Below are positions 23,319 to 34,500 of a stretch of 64,000 nucleotides of DNA, in pieces. The position numbers were made by a program, and so were the translations under genes. Source of the stretch: Plantago major. Taxonomy: Eukaryota; Streptophyta; Magnoliopsida; Lamiales; Plantaginaceae. Every line of letters starts with the position of its first letter. Position 1 is the stretch's first letter. The stretch lies in contig CM048842.1 in the NCBI GenBank assembly GCA_026545765.1, positions 70,731,871-70,795,870 of the forward strand, written 5' to 3'. Below the pieces are notes generated by a model that was not told the origin of the DNA, did not search any database, and worked only from the letters and a program-made list of their open reading frames with translations.

Positions 23319-24334
23319 CTGTCCAGGCCGACTCTTAAAACATAGGCCATTAAGGCTGAGCAATAAAGTGGACCGACCGAAAAATCGGCCGAAACCAAAT
23401 CGAAAAGTCAGATTTCGGTCCGATATTCAGTTCCTCTAATCTGGAAAATTCGGTTTTCGGTTCGGTCCAATACCATATGTCCATGTGTGTTTATCAAAAG
23501 ATCTGGATCTGAGTTCGTCACGATCACTATATATGTAGACTACTTGAACATTATTAGAACTCCATGAGGGTTATCAAAAGCCGTGTGCTTGTTGAAAAAT
23601 GAATTTGAAATGAAAGACCTTGGAAAAACAAAATTTGTTTTAGGTCTTCAGATTGAGCATTTAAAGGACGGTATTTTTCTGCATCAATCCACATACACAA
23701 CAAAAGTGTTGGAAAGATTCAATATGGGAAATGCACATCCATTGAGTACACCAATGGTTGTACGATCATTGAATGTCGAGAACGATCCATTCCGATCTCG
23801 TGACAATGATGAAGAACTACTAGGCCCTCAAACGCCTTATCTAAGTGCAATTGGAGCACTGATGTATCTTGCTACAAATACAAGGCCAGATATAACATTT
23901 GCTGTAAACATATTAGCAAGATACAGTTATTCTCCAACTCAAAGGGATTGGAACGGGATAAAAACACCTCTTACATTACCTTCAAGGAACAAAAGAAATG
24001 GGGTTGTATTATCCCGACTCCTCTACCTCAAGATTAACTGGTTACGCAGATGCGGGATATTTGTCTGATCCTCATAATGGTCGATCTCAAACAGGTTATG
24101 TGTTCACCTGTGTGGAGGTACGACTATTTCTTGGCGTTCTGTAAAACAAACAATGGTTGCTACATCTTCTAATCATGCAGAACTCCTAGCATTAATCCAT
24201 GAAGCAAGTCGTGAATGCATTTGGTTGAGATCCATCACTCACCACATTCGACAAATGTGCGGACTCCCTACAATGAAAAACTTTCCGACTATAATCCACG
24301 AAGATAAGCAGCTTGTGTTGCTCAATTAAAGGAA
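23319..24334 (+). mobile_element. Copia RT/RNase H fragment, copy A (5' part)
   Basis: Paralog of 56016-57005. After a preamble (CTGTCCAGGCCGACTC ...) the frame contains the RT active-site region, here Y-V-D-Y instead of Y-V-D-D, then F-E-M-K-D-L-G and V-L-G-L-Q-I from the copia RT end, and A-L-M-Y-L-A-T-N-T-R-P-D. A frameshift near 23960 and a TGA near 23563 break it. RNase H (T-M-V-A-T-S-S-N-H-A-E-L-L) continues in another frame to the interruption at 24335. Confidence 0.85.
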
Positions 24335-24339
24335 GTATT

Positions 24340-25976
24340 TGTTGGTCCAGATAACGGCAAAGTAAAAGACTAGAGGGGGGGGGGGGTGAATAGTGTTTTA
24401 AAACTTTTGTCGATAAACAAGTTTCTCAGATATCTGTGAAGAAATCTGATACTTAATTTCAGGGAGAGGAAGACTTTTCTGTGATAAGTGCACGTGCTCA
24501 GCAAGATAAGTGTAAGTACTTTGCAAGATAAGTAAACCAAGTAATAAACTGCAGAAAGTAAATAACACAAGTCTTTTATAGTGGTATCTGAAGGTGGCGT
24601 AATCCTTCAACTAATTCACTTCGGCCTTTCTCAGACCTAGAATCCACTAAGACAGATAATTGAGGTAACCTTACAAGTATCTTCTCTTGATTCCTAAATA
24701 CACTAGGTTCCCAACCAAGTGCTCCCCCTGAGTTATTCCCCGGCTTTCACAGCCAAGTACTTCCTGTACTCAGAAACCTTTTTGAGCTATTCCTTAGCTT
24801 CCCAAGCTAAGTACTTCCTGTGCTTAGTAACCTTGGAGTTATTCCTTAGTTTCCCAAACTAAGTACTTCCTGTACTCCACGCCGAATATGGTGTTGGTTT
24901 TAAGTTTGTTTGTCAGGTGAGCTTCTTTAATAACTTTTTCAGTTACTCAGATAGCTCTATGAATCAAGTATACTTAATACACTTTGCAATGTATGGTATC
25001 TTGTTCTTTACTGACCCAAGTCTATGATAAGTCTTCAAGAGAATGAATCTCATATATGAAATCTTAGTTCAACTCTTTCACAAATAACAATGCTTTTTAA
25101 GGATCAAGGACACTTAGAACTTTTGTGCTACTTAGAATCAAGAGCTTTGGTCGCAACAGAAAGCTTGAAGGTAAGTAGTATGCTTGAGAGAGCTTGTATG
25201 AGAGTATTAGTGTTCTAAGAGTGTTCAGTGTGTGTTCTCAAGCAGTCTAAGTGTTGATATTTATAGATGAATTTGAGTGCCGTTTGAATAGTATCCGTTA
25301 GGCTTAAATCAAATTCAAACTATTGATATCTGAGTATAGTACAGTAGTACGTTTGTCTTCTTCTTCAGAAGCTACCGTTTTTGTTCAGACATCTCTGTCC
25401 ATGCATTTAATGCATTGTACTATACTTTGTCCTGTAGTACCAACGGAACTATGCATTGTATCAGAGACCTTATATTATCATATTTCTCTGAAGCTTTGCA
25501 CATCCTTTTCAAGAGATTATCACAACTCCATATATCACTTGTTAAAAATATATTGTTTCCCAGAAACGTAATCTTCATCCAAGGTATCTGAGTGTAGATA
25601 TCTGTGGGCACTTTTCCTCGTTTCAGAAACTACTTATTCTCAGATATCTTTTGCAACACTTGTGTTTCGAAACACTTGTTTCTTCAAGATATCTGGACAT
25701 AGGTATCTGAAAAACCCTTGTCTTCAGCAATCTTGTGCAGTCTTCAAATCTTCAAATCCGTTGAATTTTTCCTGCTGGATGCCTTCTTCTTGGTCTTCTT
25801 CAGAAAATAAAAATTACATTTCGAGACCTAACATCCTATACAAGATTTGCTAAACTATCATACTTAGTGAGTTTCCTCTTTTACAGTGTACAAGTGAACT
25901 AAGAGTACTGATCACCTTTCTGAGCTAAGATAAGTCATTAGGTTGCTGATCAAAATCTAAACAGATATTCCTAACA
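24340..25976. mobile_element. Solo LTR (1.64 kb) with 5-bp target duplication
   Basis: TGTTGGTCCAG...TTCCTAACA flanked by GTATT at 24335-24339 and 25977-25981. The empty site is preserved in the paralog near 57026 (GGAAGTATTCATCAAAGG), which proves insertion after the two copia fragments diverged. Same family as the copia 5' LTR at 19922. A G-tract (about 10 Gs) lies near its left end. A solo LTR arises by recombination between the two LTRs of a full element. Confidence 0.95.
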
Positions 25977-25981
25977 GTATT

Positions 25982-26170
25982 CATCAAAGGCGATAGCACA
26001 AAACATATCCTACTCAAATTCTTCTTCACTCATGAACTTCAACAGAAGAATCAGATTTATGTTCAACCGATCCGCTCAGGTGAAAATTTGGCATACTTAT
26101 TCACCAAATCTCTCCCTACTTCGACATTCGAGAAACTAAGACACGCGATCGGCATGTGGCATCTGAGGGA
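25982..26170 (+). mobile_element. Copia RNase H fragment, copy A (3' part)
   Basis: Continuation of the fragment interrupted by the solo LTR. It matches 57027-57224 and ends at ...GAGGGAAGTAAA. There the sequence switches directly to the block matching 59925 onward, so the polypurine tract and 3' LTR kept in the other copy are absent here. Confidence 0.85.
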
Positions 26171-26663
26171 AGTAAATTATGATTGAAACATACAATGACC
26201 CATTAAAACCATCACATCATCTCTTAAAAAATTAATAAAATACGTTAAAACTGTAACTAAAACTTTCAATGCTAACAACTTAAAACCATAATATAATCTA
26301 TTAAAATCATAACGAAAAATGTGTGTCTCGGCGGGTTTTTAAGAAATTCGGCCGGTCAGATCGCTTAAACCCAAAAACCGCAAAAAATCACAAAAAAACT
26401 TGACTTTCCTATTTTTTAGGAAAATCTTAACTTTTCCAATACTTTGGCATGTTCATAAGTTTATGGGTATCGAACACATTAATAAGTGAGTTAGGCTTTG
26501 TTCGTTTCATCTGAAAACTCATTAATTTCAGTTCAGGTCAGTTCAGACGAAGAGAACAGAGGCTTAGCGCCTTTAAAAAAAATTCCACTTTTCATTAATA
26601 TACATTTAGACGCCGATTTTAAAATGGTAAGCTTCCACATTATCATATTCTCCCATATATTTT
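26171..26663. repeat. Copy of the 59925-60397 block
   Basis: Contains TTATGATTGAAACATACAATGACCC, TTAAAACCATCACATCATC, GTGTCTCGGCGGGTTTTTAAG and the CTTTGTTCGTTTCATCTG segment in the same order as 59925-60397. Homology ends near ATTATCATATTCTCC. No coding sequence. Confidence 0.85.
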
Positions 26664-27309
26664 TAGAATTTATAATTTTTTAATAAAGTTTTTCGATTAT
26701 TTTCAAATATTTATCGTAAAGTATCTATAAAAAAATTATATAATCACACACAAAAATTATTAATATCTAAACGTCAAATAAGCTTGACATATTTTTCAAT
26801 ATAAACACACTAAACATATTCAATCAAAGCATTTTAATCATCTTAACAATTATTCTATTAAACCTTAAAGTATCCAATTTCAATAAAATCTATTCCAAAT
26901 ATCCTACCCAACCCTATAAAATCACAATCCACTACCAAACACCAGTTTTCAAAACTCGCTAAAATGCAGTTACTATTCATAATCTCCATTTTTATTCAAA
27001 ACTTTGCCAAAATCTAATTTTTAAATCCACTCCCAAACAGTCAGTATGATTCTTGCTACCCACTCCTTGGGCAAAACGCCCGATTGGGAATTGCATTTTG
27101 ACTGTGTTAACCACCTCTTAGGTATCACTTTTATATACTCCTTCCATCCCATAAAATTTCAAACATTTACACACCCAAGAAATCTATACTATATCCTAAC
27201 CAAATCTATACTTCACCAAAATAGAAGTTACCACAATAAATATTCAAAAGAAAAAAAAAAGATAAAATAATGGGGTAGTTGGAATTTGAAAACCAACTAT
27301 TATTGCACT
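26664..27309. other. Intergenic, AT-rich
   Basis: No supported gene. A Stowaway-like start (ACTCCTTCCATCCCATAAAATTTC) near 27138 suggests one end of another MITE, but I could not place the other end. Confidence 0.35.
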
Positions 27310-27715
27310 TCAATATGTATATTTATTCATGTAATGTAAGTATTGAAGAAATTTCATTTAATTATATTATGTAAATTACGTGTAACGTATATAAAGCGAT
27401 TTACCCGCGTGTCACCGATACTAGTAATAAATAATTTAAGCCTACTCAGATAAAGTACAATTCAGCAAGTTCCTACTCAGGAATCGTTGGGACATTGATT
27501 TGAAGAAGATTGATAGGAAGTCCAATTCTTGTGCTGATCATTTAGCAAGTTTAGGGTATAATTGTGAGGGAGAAGGAAAGCTTTGGCTTTCCCCATCGAT
27601 TTCTGTAATCCCAATTTTGGGCACTGATAACGACTATTAAGCCTAAAGCAAATCTTTCATTACCAAAAAAAAAATAATAATAATTTTAACATTACACTTA
27701 AATTACACATTTGCA
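27310..27715. repeat. Direct repeat unit 1 carrying a LINE-like tail
   Basis: About 405 bp, repeated at 27935-28343. It runs from TATATTTATTCATGTAATGTAAG through CGCGTGTCACCGATACTAG and the LINE-like coding tail to an A/AAT-rich end and AAATTACACAT. The two copies differ at a handful of sites. Confidence 0.85.
27470..27640 (+). pseudogene. LINE-like RNase H C-terminal fragment, copy 1
   Basis: An open stretch reading R-N-R-W-D-I-D ... R-K-S-N-S-C-A-D-H-L-A-S-L-G-Y, then a stop at 27638-27640. The R-x-x-N-x-C-A-D-x-L-A-x-x-G pattern is the end of the plant reverse-transcriptase-like RNase H domain carried by many LINE retrotransposons. An A-rich then AAT-repeat tail about 20-40 bp after the stop suits a LINE 3' end. 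Only the extreme C-terminus is present. Confidence 0.65.
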
Positions 27716-27934
27716 ATTAATTAAAGAATACTTTTTCGCACCATTTCTATATGCTATCATTACTTTAAGTTTTCACATAAAACTACGCACCAAACGTTAC
27801 CCTAATGTATGAAGTTCTTCGTCATTTATCAAGACTTATTAATACATTTCCAAGTATCGATTTCTTGTATTACACCCCTTCTATTGTAGTATCACTTTTC
27901 ACTTATTACTAATACATTTCCAGGTATCACTTTC

Positions 27935-28343
27935 ATATATATATTTATTCATGTAATGTAAGTATTGAAGAAATTCCATTTAATTATATTATGTAAATTA
28001 CGCGTAACGTATATAAAGCGGTCACGCGGGTATCCGCGTGTCACCGATACTAGTAATAAATAATTTAAGCCTACTCAGATAAAGTACAATTTATCAAGTT
28101 CCTACTCAGGAATCGTTGGGACATTGATTTGAAAAAGATTGATAGGAAGTCCAATTCTTGTGCTGATCATTTAGCAAGTTTAGGGTATAATTGTGAGGGA
28201 GAAGGAAAGCTTTGGCTTTCCCCATCGATTTCTGTAATCCCGATTTTGGGCACTGATAACGGCTATTAAGCCTAATGCAAATCTTTTATTACCAAAAATA
28301 ATAATAAATAATTTCAACATTGCACTTAAATTACACATCTATC
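27935..28343. repeat. Direct repeat unit 2 carrying a LINE-like tail
   Basis: Second copy of the 27310-27715 unit, about 220 bp downstream. It includes the CGGGTATCCGCGTGTCACC segment, the LINE-like tail and AATAATAAATAATTTC. Because upstream non-LINE sequence is shared too, this is a segmental duplication and not two independent LINE insertions. Confidence 0.85.
28099..28269 (+). pseudogene. LINE-like RNase H C-terminal fragment, copy 2
   Basis: Nearly identical to copy 1 (27470-27640), with the same C-A-D-H-L-A motif and stop, 28267-28269. No independent coding capacity. Confidence 0.65.
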
Positions 28344-28500
28344 TATATAATACATTAAGCAAAAAAGTTTTGGAGCCATTCTAGAGTGTCCACCTCAATC
28401 AATTATGTGGCAAATTTCTATGTTGTGATTGGTCCATTAGTGTTAAATCATTTTGTTCTGATTGGTCAAAAAAACTATTCTTGCTGATGTGTAATGATCT
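28336..28500 (+). mobile_element. Possible Helitron-like 5' end, copy 1
   Basis: TCTATATAATACATTAAGC followed by a conserved block with TGTGATTGGTCCA and TTCTGATTGGTC. A diverged copy lies at 44000-44165 in the same orientation. A TC start within AT-rich sequence and the lack of inverted repeats are what plant Helitron 5' ends look like, but I found no matching CTRR hairpin end, so this is only a suggestion. Confidence 0.3.
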
Positions 28501-28869
28501 GGGAAATCGCAGTTACAAAAAAACATATTTCAATACAAATCGATTCAGTCTTAATCATGGAAATTAATTCTGTCAATTAGTAAACGTAATTACTGCAGGA
28601 AATTCAAGCAATATGTTAATTTGGAAACACTATCAGTGTTTGATTTTCATATATTGTCAAACAAGGAAAAATGCAGACTAAAATTCAGTCAACAGGTTTG
28701 ATTTAGGTAAGTGAATAAGCAATGAGAGGACTGAACATTCAAATTGATGCTCCATATATGTTAATGAATTAGTAATGTTATTCTTATTTGTCTAGTTGTC
28801 TGGATTTGTACATGATATCAACTTCCAGGTTAATGTTATTTTCATGTTTTGGAGAACACAACAGGGACG

Positions 28870-29779
28870 TGTTGATATGGACATCTGTCCAATCCATTAA
28901 GGGCGCCATAGAGCGTGTCCTAGAGCGCATCAAGGCTGAGATAGCCAATCCAGTGCTAGTCCGACCTCCCAATGGTCCGACCTAAGGGAAACCATCCCAG
29001 GTCAACTAGTATTAACAAGTCAACATACCTTCTTAGCTGGTCCGACCAAGCTAGGTGAATGACTTCTGAACCTGACAAAATGTCACATGGTCTTTCCAAG
29101 TACAAAAAACTGTCAGTCCTAGGATGCCAAACGGACCGGACGAGAGAATCTCGGACGCCACCATCGCAGTAAGACCAAACGTACATAACAGAACCACTGA
29201 GATACTTCCGTGAAACTCTAGGTTCGGACACCTTGAGTTACCCAAGGCCAGATCAACCAAGCAGACAGATTTGTCCAAGGGACTTACACGGACCCAACGT
29301 GTAGAACAGTACTCTCAAAGGAAAAGGTCCAAACTACCCTCCCAGGCCCATTAATTAGTAATGGATTACTGTTCACTATTGGGCTATGGGATAAAGGTAC
29401 ATTGGTGTCCAAATCTGGGGCGTACACTTGGCATCATCTTGTGAGTCACCTCATAAGCATATGATAACTATAAATATAGCCCAAGGTCCAAGACCTTAAG
29501 GTAAGTGAGATAAGCAAGTGAAGTAAGTGATAAGTAACAATTCCACTATATCCTTTCTCATAACTATTACATTGAGAGCTACCAACTCTCTCTTGAGTAA
29601 AGTCTCTTACCGGATTGACATAGGCAATCCGGGTAACCCTTTCTAACTCCCCCACTTAGTCCTTTCAGGTACTCTTGCTCGAACGGATACTGCTTCGGAC
29701 TTCAAGTAGGATTCGGGTCCTAGACTAGGTTACTTGTAATAGTTTGGTTAGTTAGTGTTCGAGGTTTCACCCCTCAACA
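28870..29779 (+). repeat. 5' LTR of the gypsy element
   Basis: 910 bp, TGTTGATATGG to CACCCCTCAACA. Contains TATAAATATAG near 29469, a plausible TATA box for the genomic RNA, and GGATTGACATAGGCAATCC, a hairpin-forming palindrome, near 29612. Both LTRs share a spurious minus-strand frame of about 90 codons. Confidence 0.95.
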
Positions 29780-29782
29780 TTT

Positions 29783-29800
29783 TGGCGCCGTTTGTGGGAA
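29783..29800 (+). promoter_or_regulatory. Primer-binding site of the gypsy element
   Basis: TGGCGCCGTTTGTGGG starts three bases after the LTR. Its first bases complement the CCA-terminated acceptor end of a tRNA with a GGCGCC-type stem (as in tRNA-Asp, used by several plant gypsy elements); the distal part diverges, so the exact tRNA is uncertain. Confidence 0.8.
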
Positions 29801-29843
29801 GCTTTACAAAAAAAAAAAAGGTTTCCGCGTTTGAGTTAGACTG

Positions 29844-31508
29844 ATGGCAAGAACGAGACGAACAGCACGAACTACTGCTGCAGGCGTGGGGACTCCACCA
29901 CCACGTCCACGCGGACGTCCGCCCACCAGGGGACGAAGGGCCGCTGTGGCCGGAAGGAACGCCGAAAGGAGATATCCGAGCGACGGGCGCACAGCCAGCC
30001 CATCCTTAGATGAAGGAAGAGACGCTTTGCACAGGGGAGTCCAGAGTGTTCCTGAGAATGTTGTGCCTGCGAACCATGAAGAGGGGGCCGTGCGAGTTTC
30101 TCCGGCAGAAGCTCAAGGCCCCGCTACAGGTCATCAGTTCACTATGCCCGATGGTCGAGTTGTCCGCACTAGTGACCTCGGACTAAGTGAAAATCAGTTT
30201 GATAGATTGTTCACGATAATACAAGGTTGTCTAGGGTCTAACAATGCCCATCCTCAGCAAGCCACTCCGCCAGTGGCTACTCCGGCTCAAGCAGAGCTAA
30301 CCCTATCAAGAAACAGGCAACGTCCGATCCAACAGAGGTTGGGGAATCAACTACCCCAAGAGGATCTGCGGAACCTTCTAGATCGGAGAGCATCCGCTTC
30401 CCAAATTCAGGGTGAAGGAAGTCTGAATGGAAGGAGAGACCATCAGGAAGATGATAACAGGCAGCCTAGAGCTCCGCAACAAGTGCTTCCGAGAGCCAGG
30501 GATCACGTAGCGGAGACCATTCCATTGGTCCGCCTAGATGAACTCCCTACGGATGTAGCAGTTCACCCAAGGACAGGGGAGATAATGACTGCGGAAGAAA
30601 TCTTTGCTCAGCAAAAAGCTTTGGAGGCCCAGATTCTAAATCTCGGACGCCTGGTAAAGGATCATGAGCAGATAGCTACTAGCGCACCAAACCCTTTGTG
30701 CGATGAGATCATGAGAGAGAAGGAAAGGAACAGGAACTCCGATCAACTGATTCCGAACCTGGAATACTATTACGGGGATACCTGTCCCGTTGGCCATCTG
30801 ACAAGGTACAACAGTAAGATGGACTCCAAAGGGATGAGTGATAATACGAAAGCTCTCACATTTTCATCTACTCTCTTCGGAACGACCATGGATTGGTACA
30901 CTGCTTTACCAGTCGATAAGGTCATACGCGGACCTCTCCTCCAAATTTCTGGGACGATTTGGAAAGTCAAAAAGAAGAAAACGTACCGTCGAGCATCTGG
31001 CAGAGGTTATACAGAGGGAACAAGAGGATCTAAGGACCTTCCTAGATCGCTTTCACGCGGAAGTTCTTCGAGTTGAGCCACACAGTATTAAGGAACGGTC
31101 CGTCACCTGTATGCTAATACTTTCAACTCAGAGCTCCGCAGAAAACTCTCTAGTCAGGAGGTCAGAAATGAAAAGCATTTGGATGACATCTGTGAAGAAG
31201 TAATGTACGGAGAGGAGTACCGACGGAATGTTCCGGTAAGAGCAGGATCCAAGAAGGGAAAGGAGCCAGTGAAACAGGAGCACCGCCCTAAAAAGTTTGA
31301 CCCAAGGGAGGATCACAGGGAGAAGGGCTTCCACAGAGAAAGGAGTCCGCCAAGGAGACACGCGGATTATACCCGTCTCAATAGACCAAGATCCGACATC
31401 TTGGCGACTATCATTGAGAAGAAGCTGGATGTTCAATGGCCAAAGCCCTCTCACAACAATCGGAAGAATAAGAATTCAAAGGGGTACTGCAAGTTCCACA
31501 AGTGCTGA
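29844..31508 (+). pseudogene. gag of the gypsy element, frameshifted
   Basis: ATG 29844 opens a basic, Pro/Arg-rich N-terminus. The retrotransposon Gag core follows: Y-Y-Y-G-D, H-L-T-R-Y-N-S-K-M, T-M-D-W-Y-T-A-L-P. A frameshift near 30925 moves the core (F-L-G-R-F-G-K-S-K-R-R-K-R-T, L-R-T-F-L-D-R-F-H) into another frame, and another near 31115 moves it again. The terminal part Y-C-K-F-H-K-C is followed by TGA at 31506-31508 and Q-L-K-T-E-V-E. In relatives this place has a zinc-binding C-x-x-H-x-x-x-G-H-x-T-x-x-C-type motif; here its middle is deleted. Gag forms the particle and binds RNA. This copy cannot make a full-length protein. Confidence 0.85.
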
Positions 31509-31514
31509 GGTCAA

Positions 31515-34500
31515 TTGAAAACAGAGGTTGAACATCTGGTAAGAGAGGGCAAGCTGAAGGAGCACATTTATACGGATGAGCCATCCAGGCATGATAGAAC
31601 GGAGCAAAGGAGGGACGATAATGCTACAGAACCACCACCCCGTCCGCTATCCCTACCACCTCCGCCAACTAACTATCCGCCTCGCACGGACAAACACCCA
31701 TATAGATACAACGATGACATTGAAATGGAGAACCCTCCGTACAGTGGAGTGATCAACACCATTTCAGGCAGACCAACTGGGGGCGATAGTAGGAACGCGA
31801 GAGAACGGACAACTCAGAATCTCCGGAACAACGACAGATCGTATGCTGCTCCAGCAATTCGAGGGACAAACGCCATATCCTTTGATGATAGCGAAATCCC
31901 CCCTCCTACGGCAGGAGGAGAAGATATTGATGATCCAGATGTTTCGCTGGTGTTTTCTTTAACCATCGCAACTTATCGGGTAAACAAGATCCTGGTAGAC
32001 ACGGGGAGTTCCTCGAACATTATCTCAAAGCAGGAGATAGATCAGATGAATCTGGGAAGAATCCGATATGAGAGAGTCAACACCTCCATATTAGGGTTCG
32101 GGGGAGGAACTGTCCGTCCTCTGGGAAGTGTCATACTTCACGTTTCACTTGGGACACATCCCGCAAGAGTGACGCAGCAAGTCCGCTTTGTAGTGGTGGA
32201 CCGAACTTTCGACTACAATGCTATCTTTGGTCGTCCAGGACTCAATCAATTCCGAGCTATACCTTCCACTCTCCATAATAGGATGAAATTCCCGACCCCA
32301 TGTGGAGTCGGAGAGGAGGTAGGAAACATCCGAGAAGCTTGGGAGTGCTACATTATGTCCACAAGGAGAGCATCCGCGCCTGTCTTGGCAGTCACGATGA
32401 CCTCTAATCCGCAAGTTGTTCTTCCGGCTAAAAAGGAGAATCCGCATATTGGAGTAGGGAGCCAAAGGGAGAAGTTTCCTAAAACTATACGAATCGAACC
32501 TCATGAAACTCTCAAGGAAATTGAGCTTGTTGTTGGAAGCCCGGATAAGAAGACTAGAATCGGAACAGAGATGAATGCGGAGGTGGAAATGAAGCTTATT
32601 GCTTGTCTCCGAGATAACGTTGATGTGTTTCCTTGGAGTACTGATGACCTAAAAGGAATCGATCCGAGGATTACTGTTCACCGTCTGAACATGGATCCCT
32701 CTATTAAATACATCTGTCAAAAGAGGAAGGATTTCGGTCCGATCAAAGATGCCATCATATCCGCCGAAGTTGATCGACTCCTGAAGGCAGGGCATATCGA
32801 AGAGGTTCGTTATTCTGATTGGGTTTGCAACGTGGTTCTGGTAGAGAAATCGCCAGGCAAATGGCGGATGTGCAATGATTTTACCAGGCTGAACAAGTTC
32901 TGCCCAAAGGATCCGTACCCTTTGCCACGGATAGATCAATTAGTTGGCTCCACGTCCAGATGTGCATTGCTGAGTTTCATGGACGCATACCAAGGTTTTT
33001 ACAAAATTCGGATGGCCAAGGAGGACATCAAGAAAACAGCTTTCTTCGTTGCAGGGGGAGTATACTGCTTCAAGGTGATGCCCTTCGGATTGAAAAATGC
33101 GGGGGCCAATTACCAACGACTGGTGAATCAAATGTTCAAGGAAGAAATTGGAAAAACCATGGAAGTGTACGTGGATGACATGCTCGTTAAGAGCAAGACT
33201 GAAGAACAACATGTGGATCATTTGAACAAGTGCTTCGCTATCCTTAGGAAGTACGGTATGAAACTGAATCCGGAAAAGTGCACTTTCGGAGTGAAAGGAG
33301 GCAAGTTCCTCGGATACATGGTCACAGAGAGAGGGATAAGCGCGAATCCCGAGAAGATCAAGGCAATCCTAGATCTGCCGCATCCGAAGAACCTCAACGA
33401 GGTACAACAGCTTATCGGACGTCTCATGTCCTTAAGTCGTTTTATTTCGCGATCTGCGGAGAAGAACCTTTCGTTCTTCAAAATCCTCCGGAAAAGAGAG
33501 AAGTTTGAGTGGACCTCGGAATGTTCTAAGGCTTTTGAAAGTTTGAAAAAATACCTCCATTCCCCTCCACTGCTCTCCAAACCCGTCGATGGAGAACCGC
33601 TCTACCTCTACCTAGCAATTACGAAAGAGGCAATGAGTTCCGTATTAGTACGGATTCAAGTTAACGATTACTTGCCAATCTACTATCTTAGTAAATCCCT
33701 TGCTGGTGCAGAGACAAGATACGTGAATATTGAGAAATTTGCATATGCTTTGGTTTACACCGCAAGACGGTTAAAGCCATACTTCAAGTCTCATAAAATT
33801 GTGGTACTAACTGCGGAACCTTTGAAACAGGTCCTGGGAAAGCACGATCAATCCGGACGACTCTCTAAGTGGGCGATCGAGCTGAACGAATACGACATTT
33901 GCTATCAGGCTCCGTCAGCCAAGAAGGCTCAATCTTAGCGGAGTACCCTGAAGTGGATTCAGAGGAGGTCTCGGACAAACAGTCATTTGAATGCCTAATC
34001 ACCAAGCAGATTGTCCGGAAGCCAGTTCCGCCAACGACCAACCCAGAAAACCTCGAGGATGCTCAGTTCATAAATCAGTCCCTGTCTGCATCGTATGAGG
34101 AAACTCGGGTCAACCAAATGTTCCTTCTTGACGATATCACAAGCAGATCCGGTACTAACAACTCTGGTCCGGATATCAAAGAGAAGGAGGAACAAAAGTT
34201 GGAATCTCGGGAGCTTACAGAAGATCTCCAAACCAAAAAACATCCTTCTGATGTTTGGACATTGGAAGTGGATGGTTCCTCCACTGGAAGAGTAGGAGGG
34301 ATTGGAATCTATCTCAAAAGCCCTGATGGTGCGGAACTTGACTACGCGATATCCTTGGAATTCAAAGTCACCAATAATGAGGCTGAGTATGAAGCATTGC
34401 TAGTCGGGCTACGTCTAGCCAAATCTCTGCAGGTCCGGAAGCTCAAAGCTTACACGGACTCACAGCTAGTTGAAGCCCAGTTTTCAGGAACTTTTGCCAC

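Noticed and set aside
28956..29231. 91-codon minus-strand frame, present again at 42517-42792
   Set aside because: Conserved only because it lies in both LTRs of one element; LTR identity explains it.
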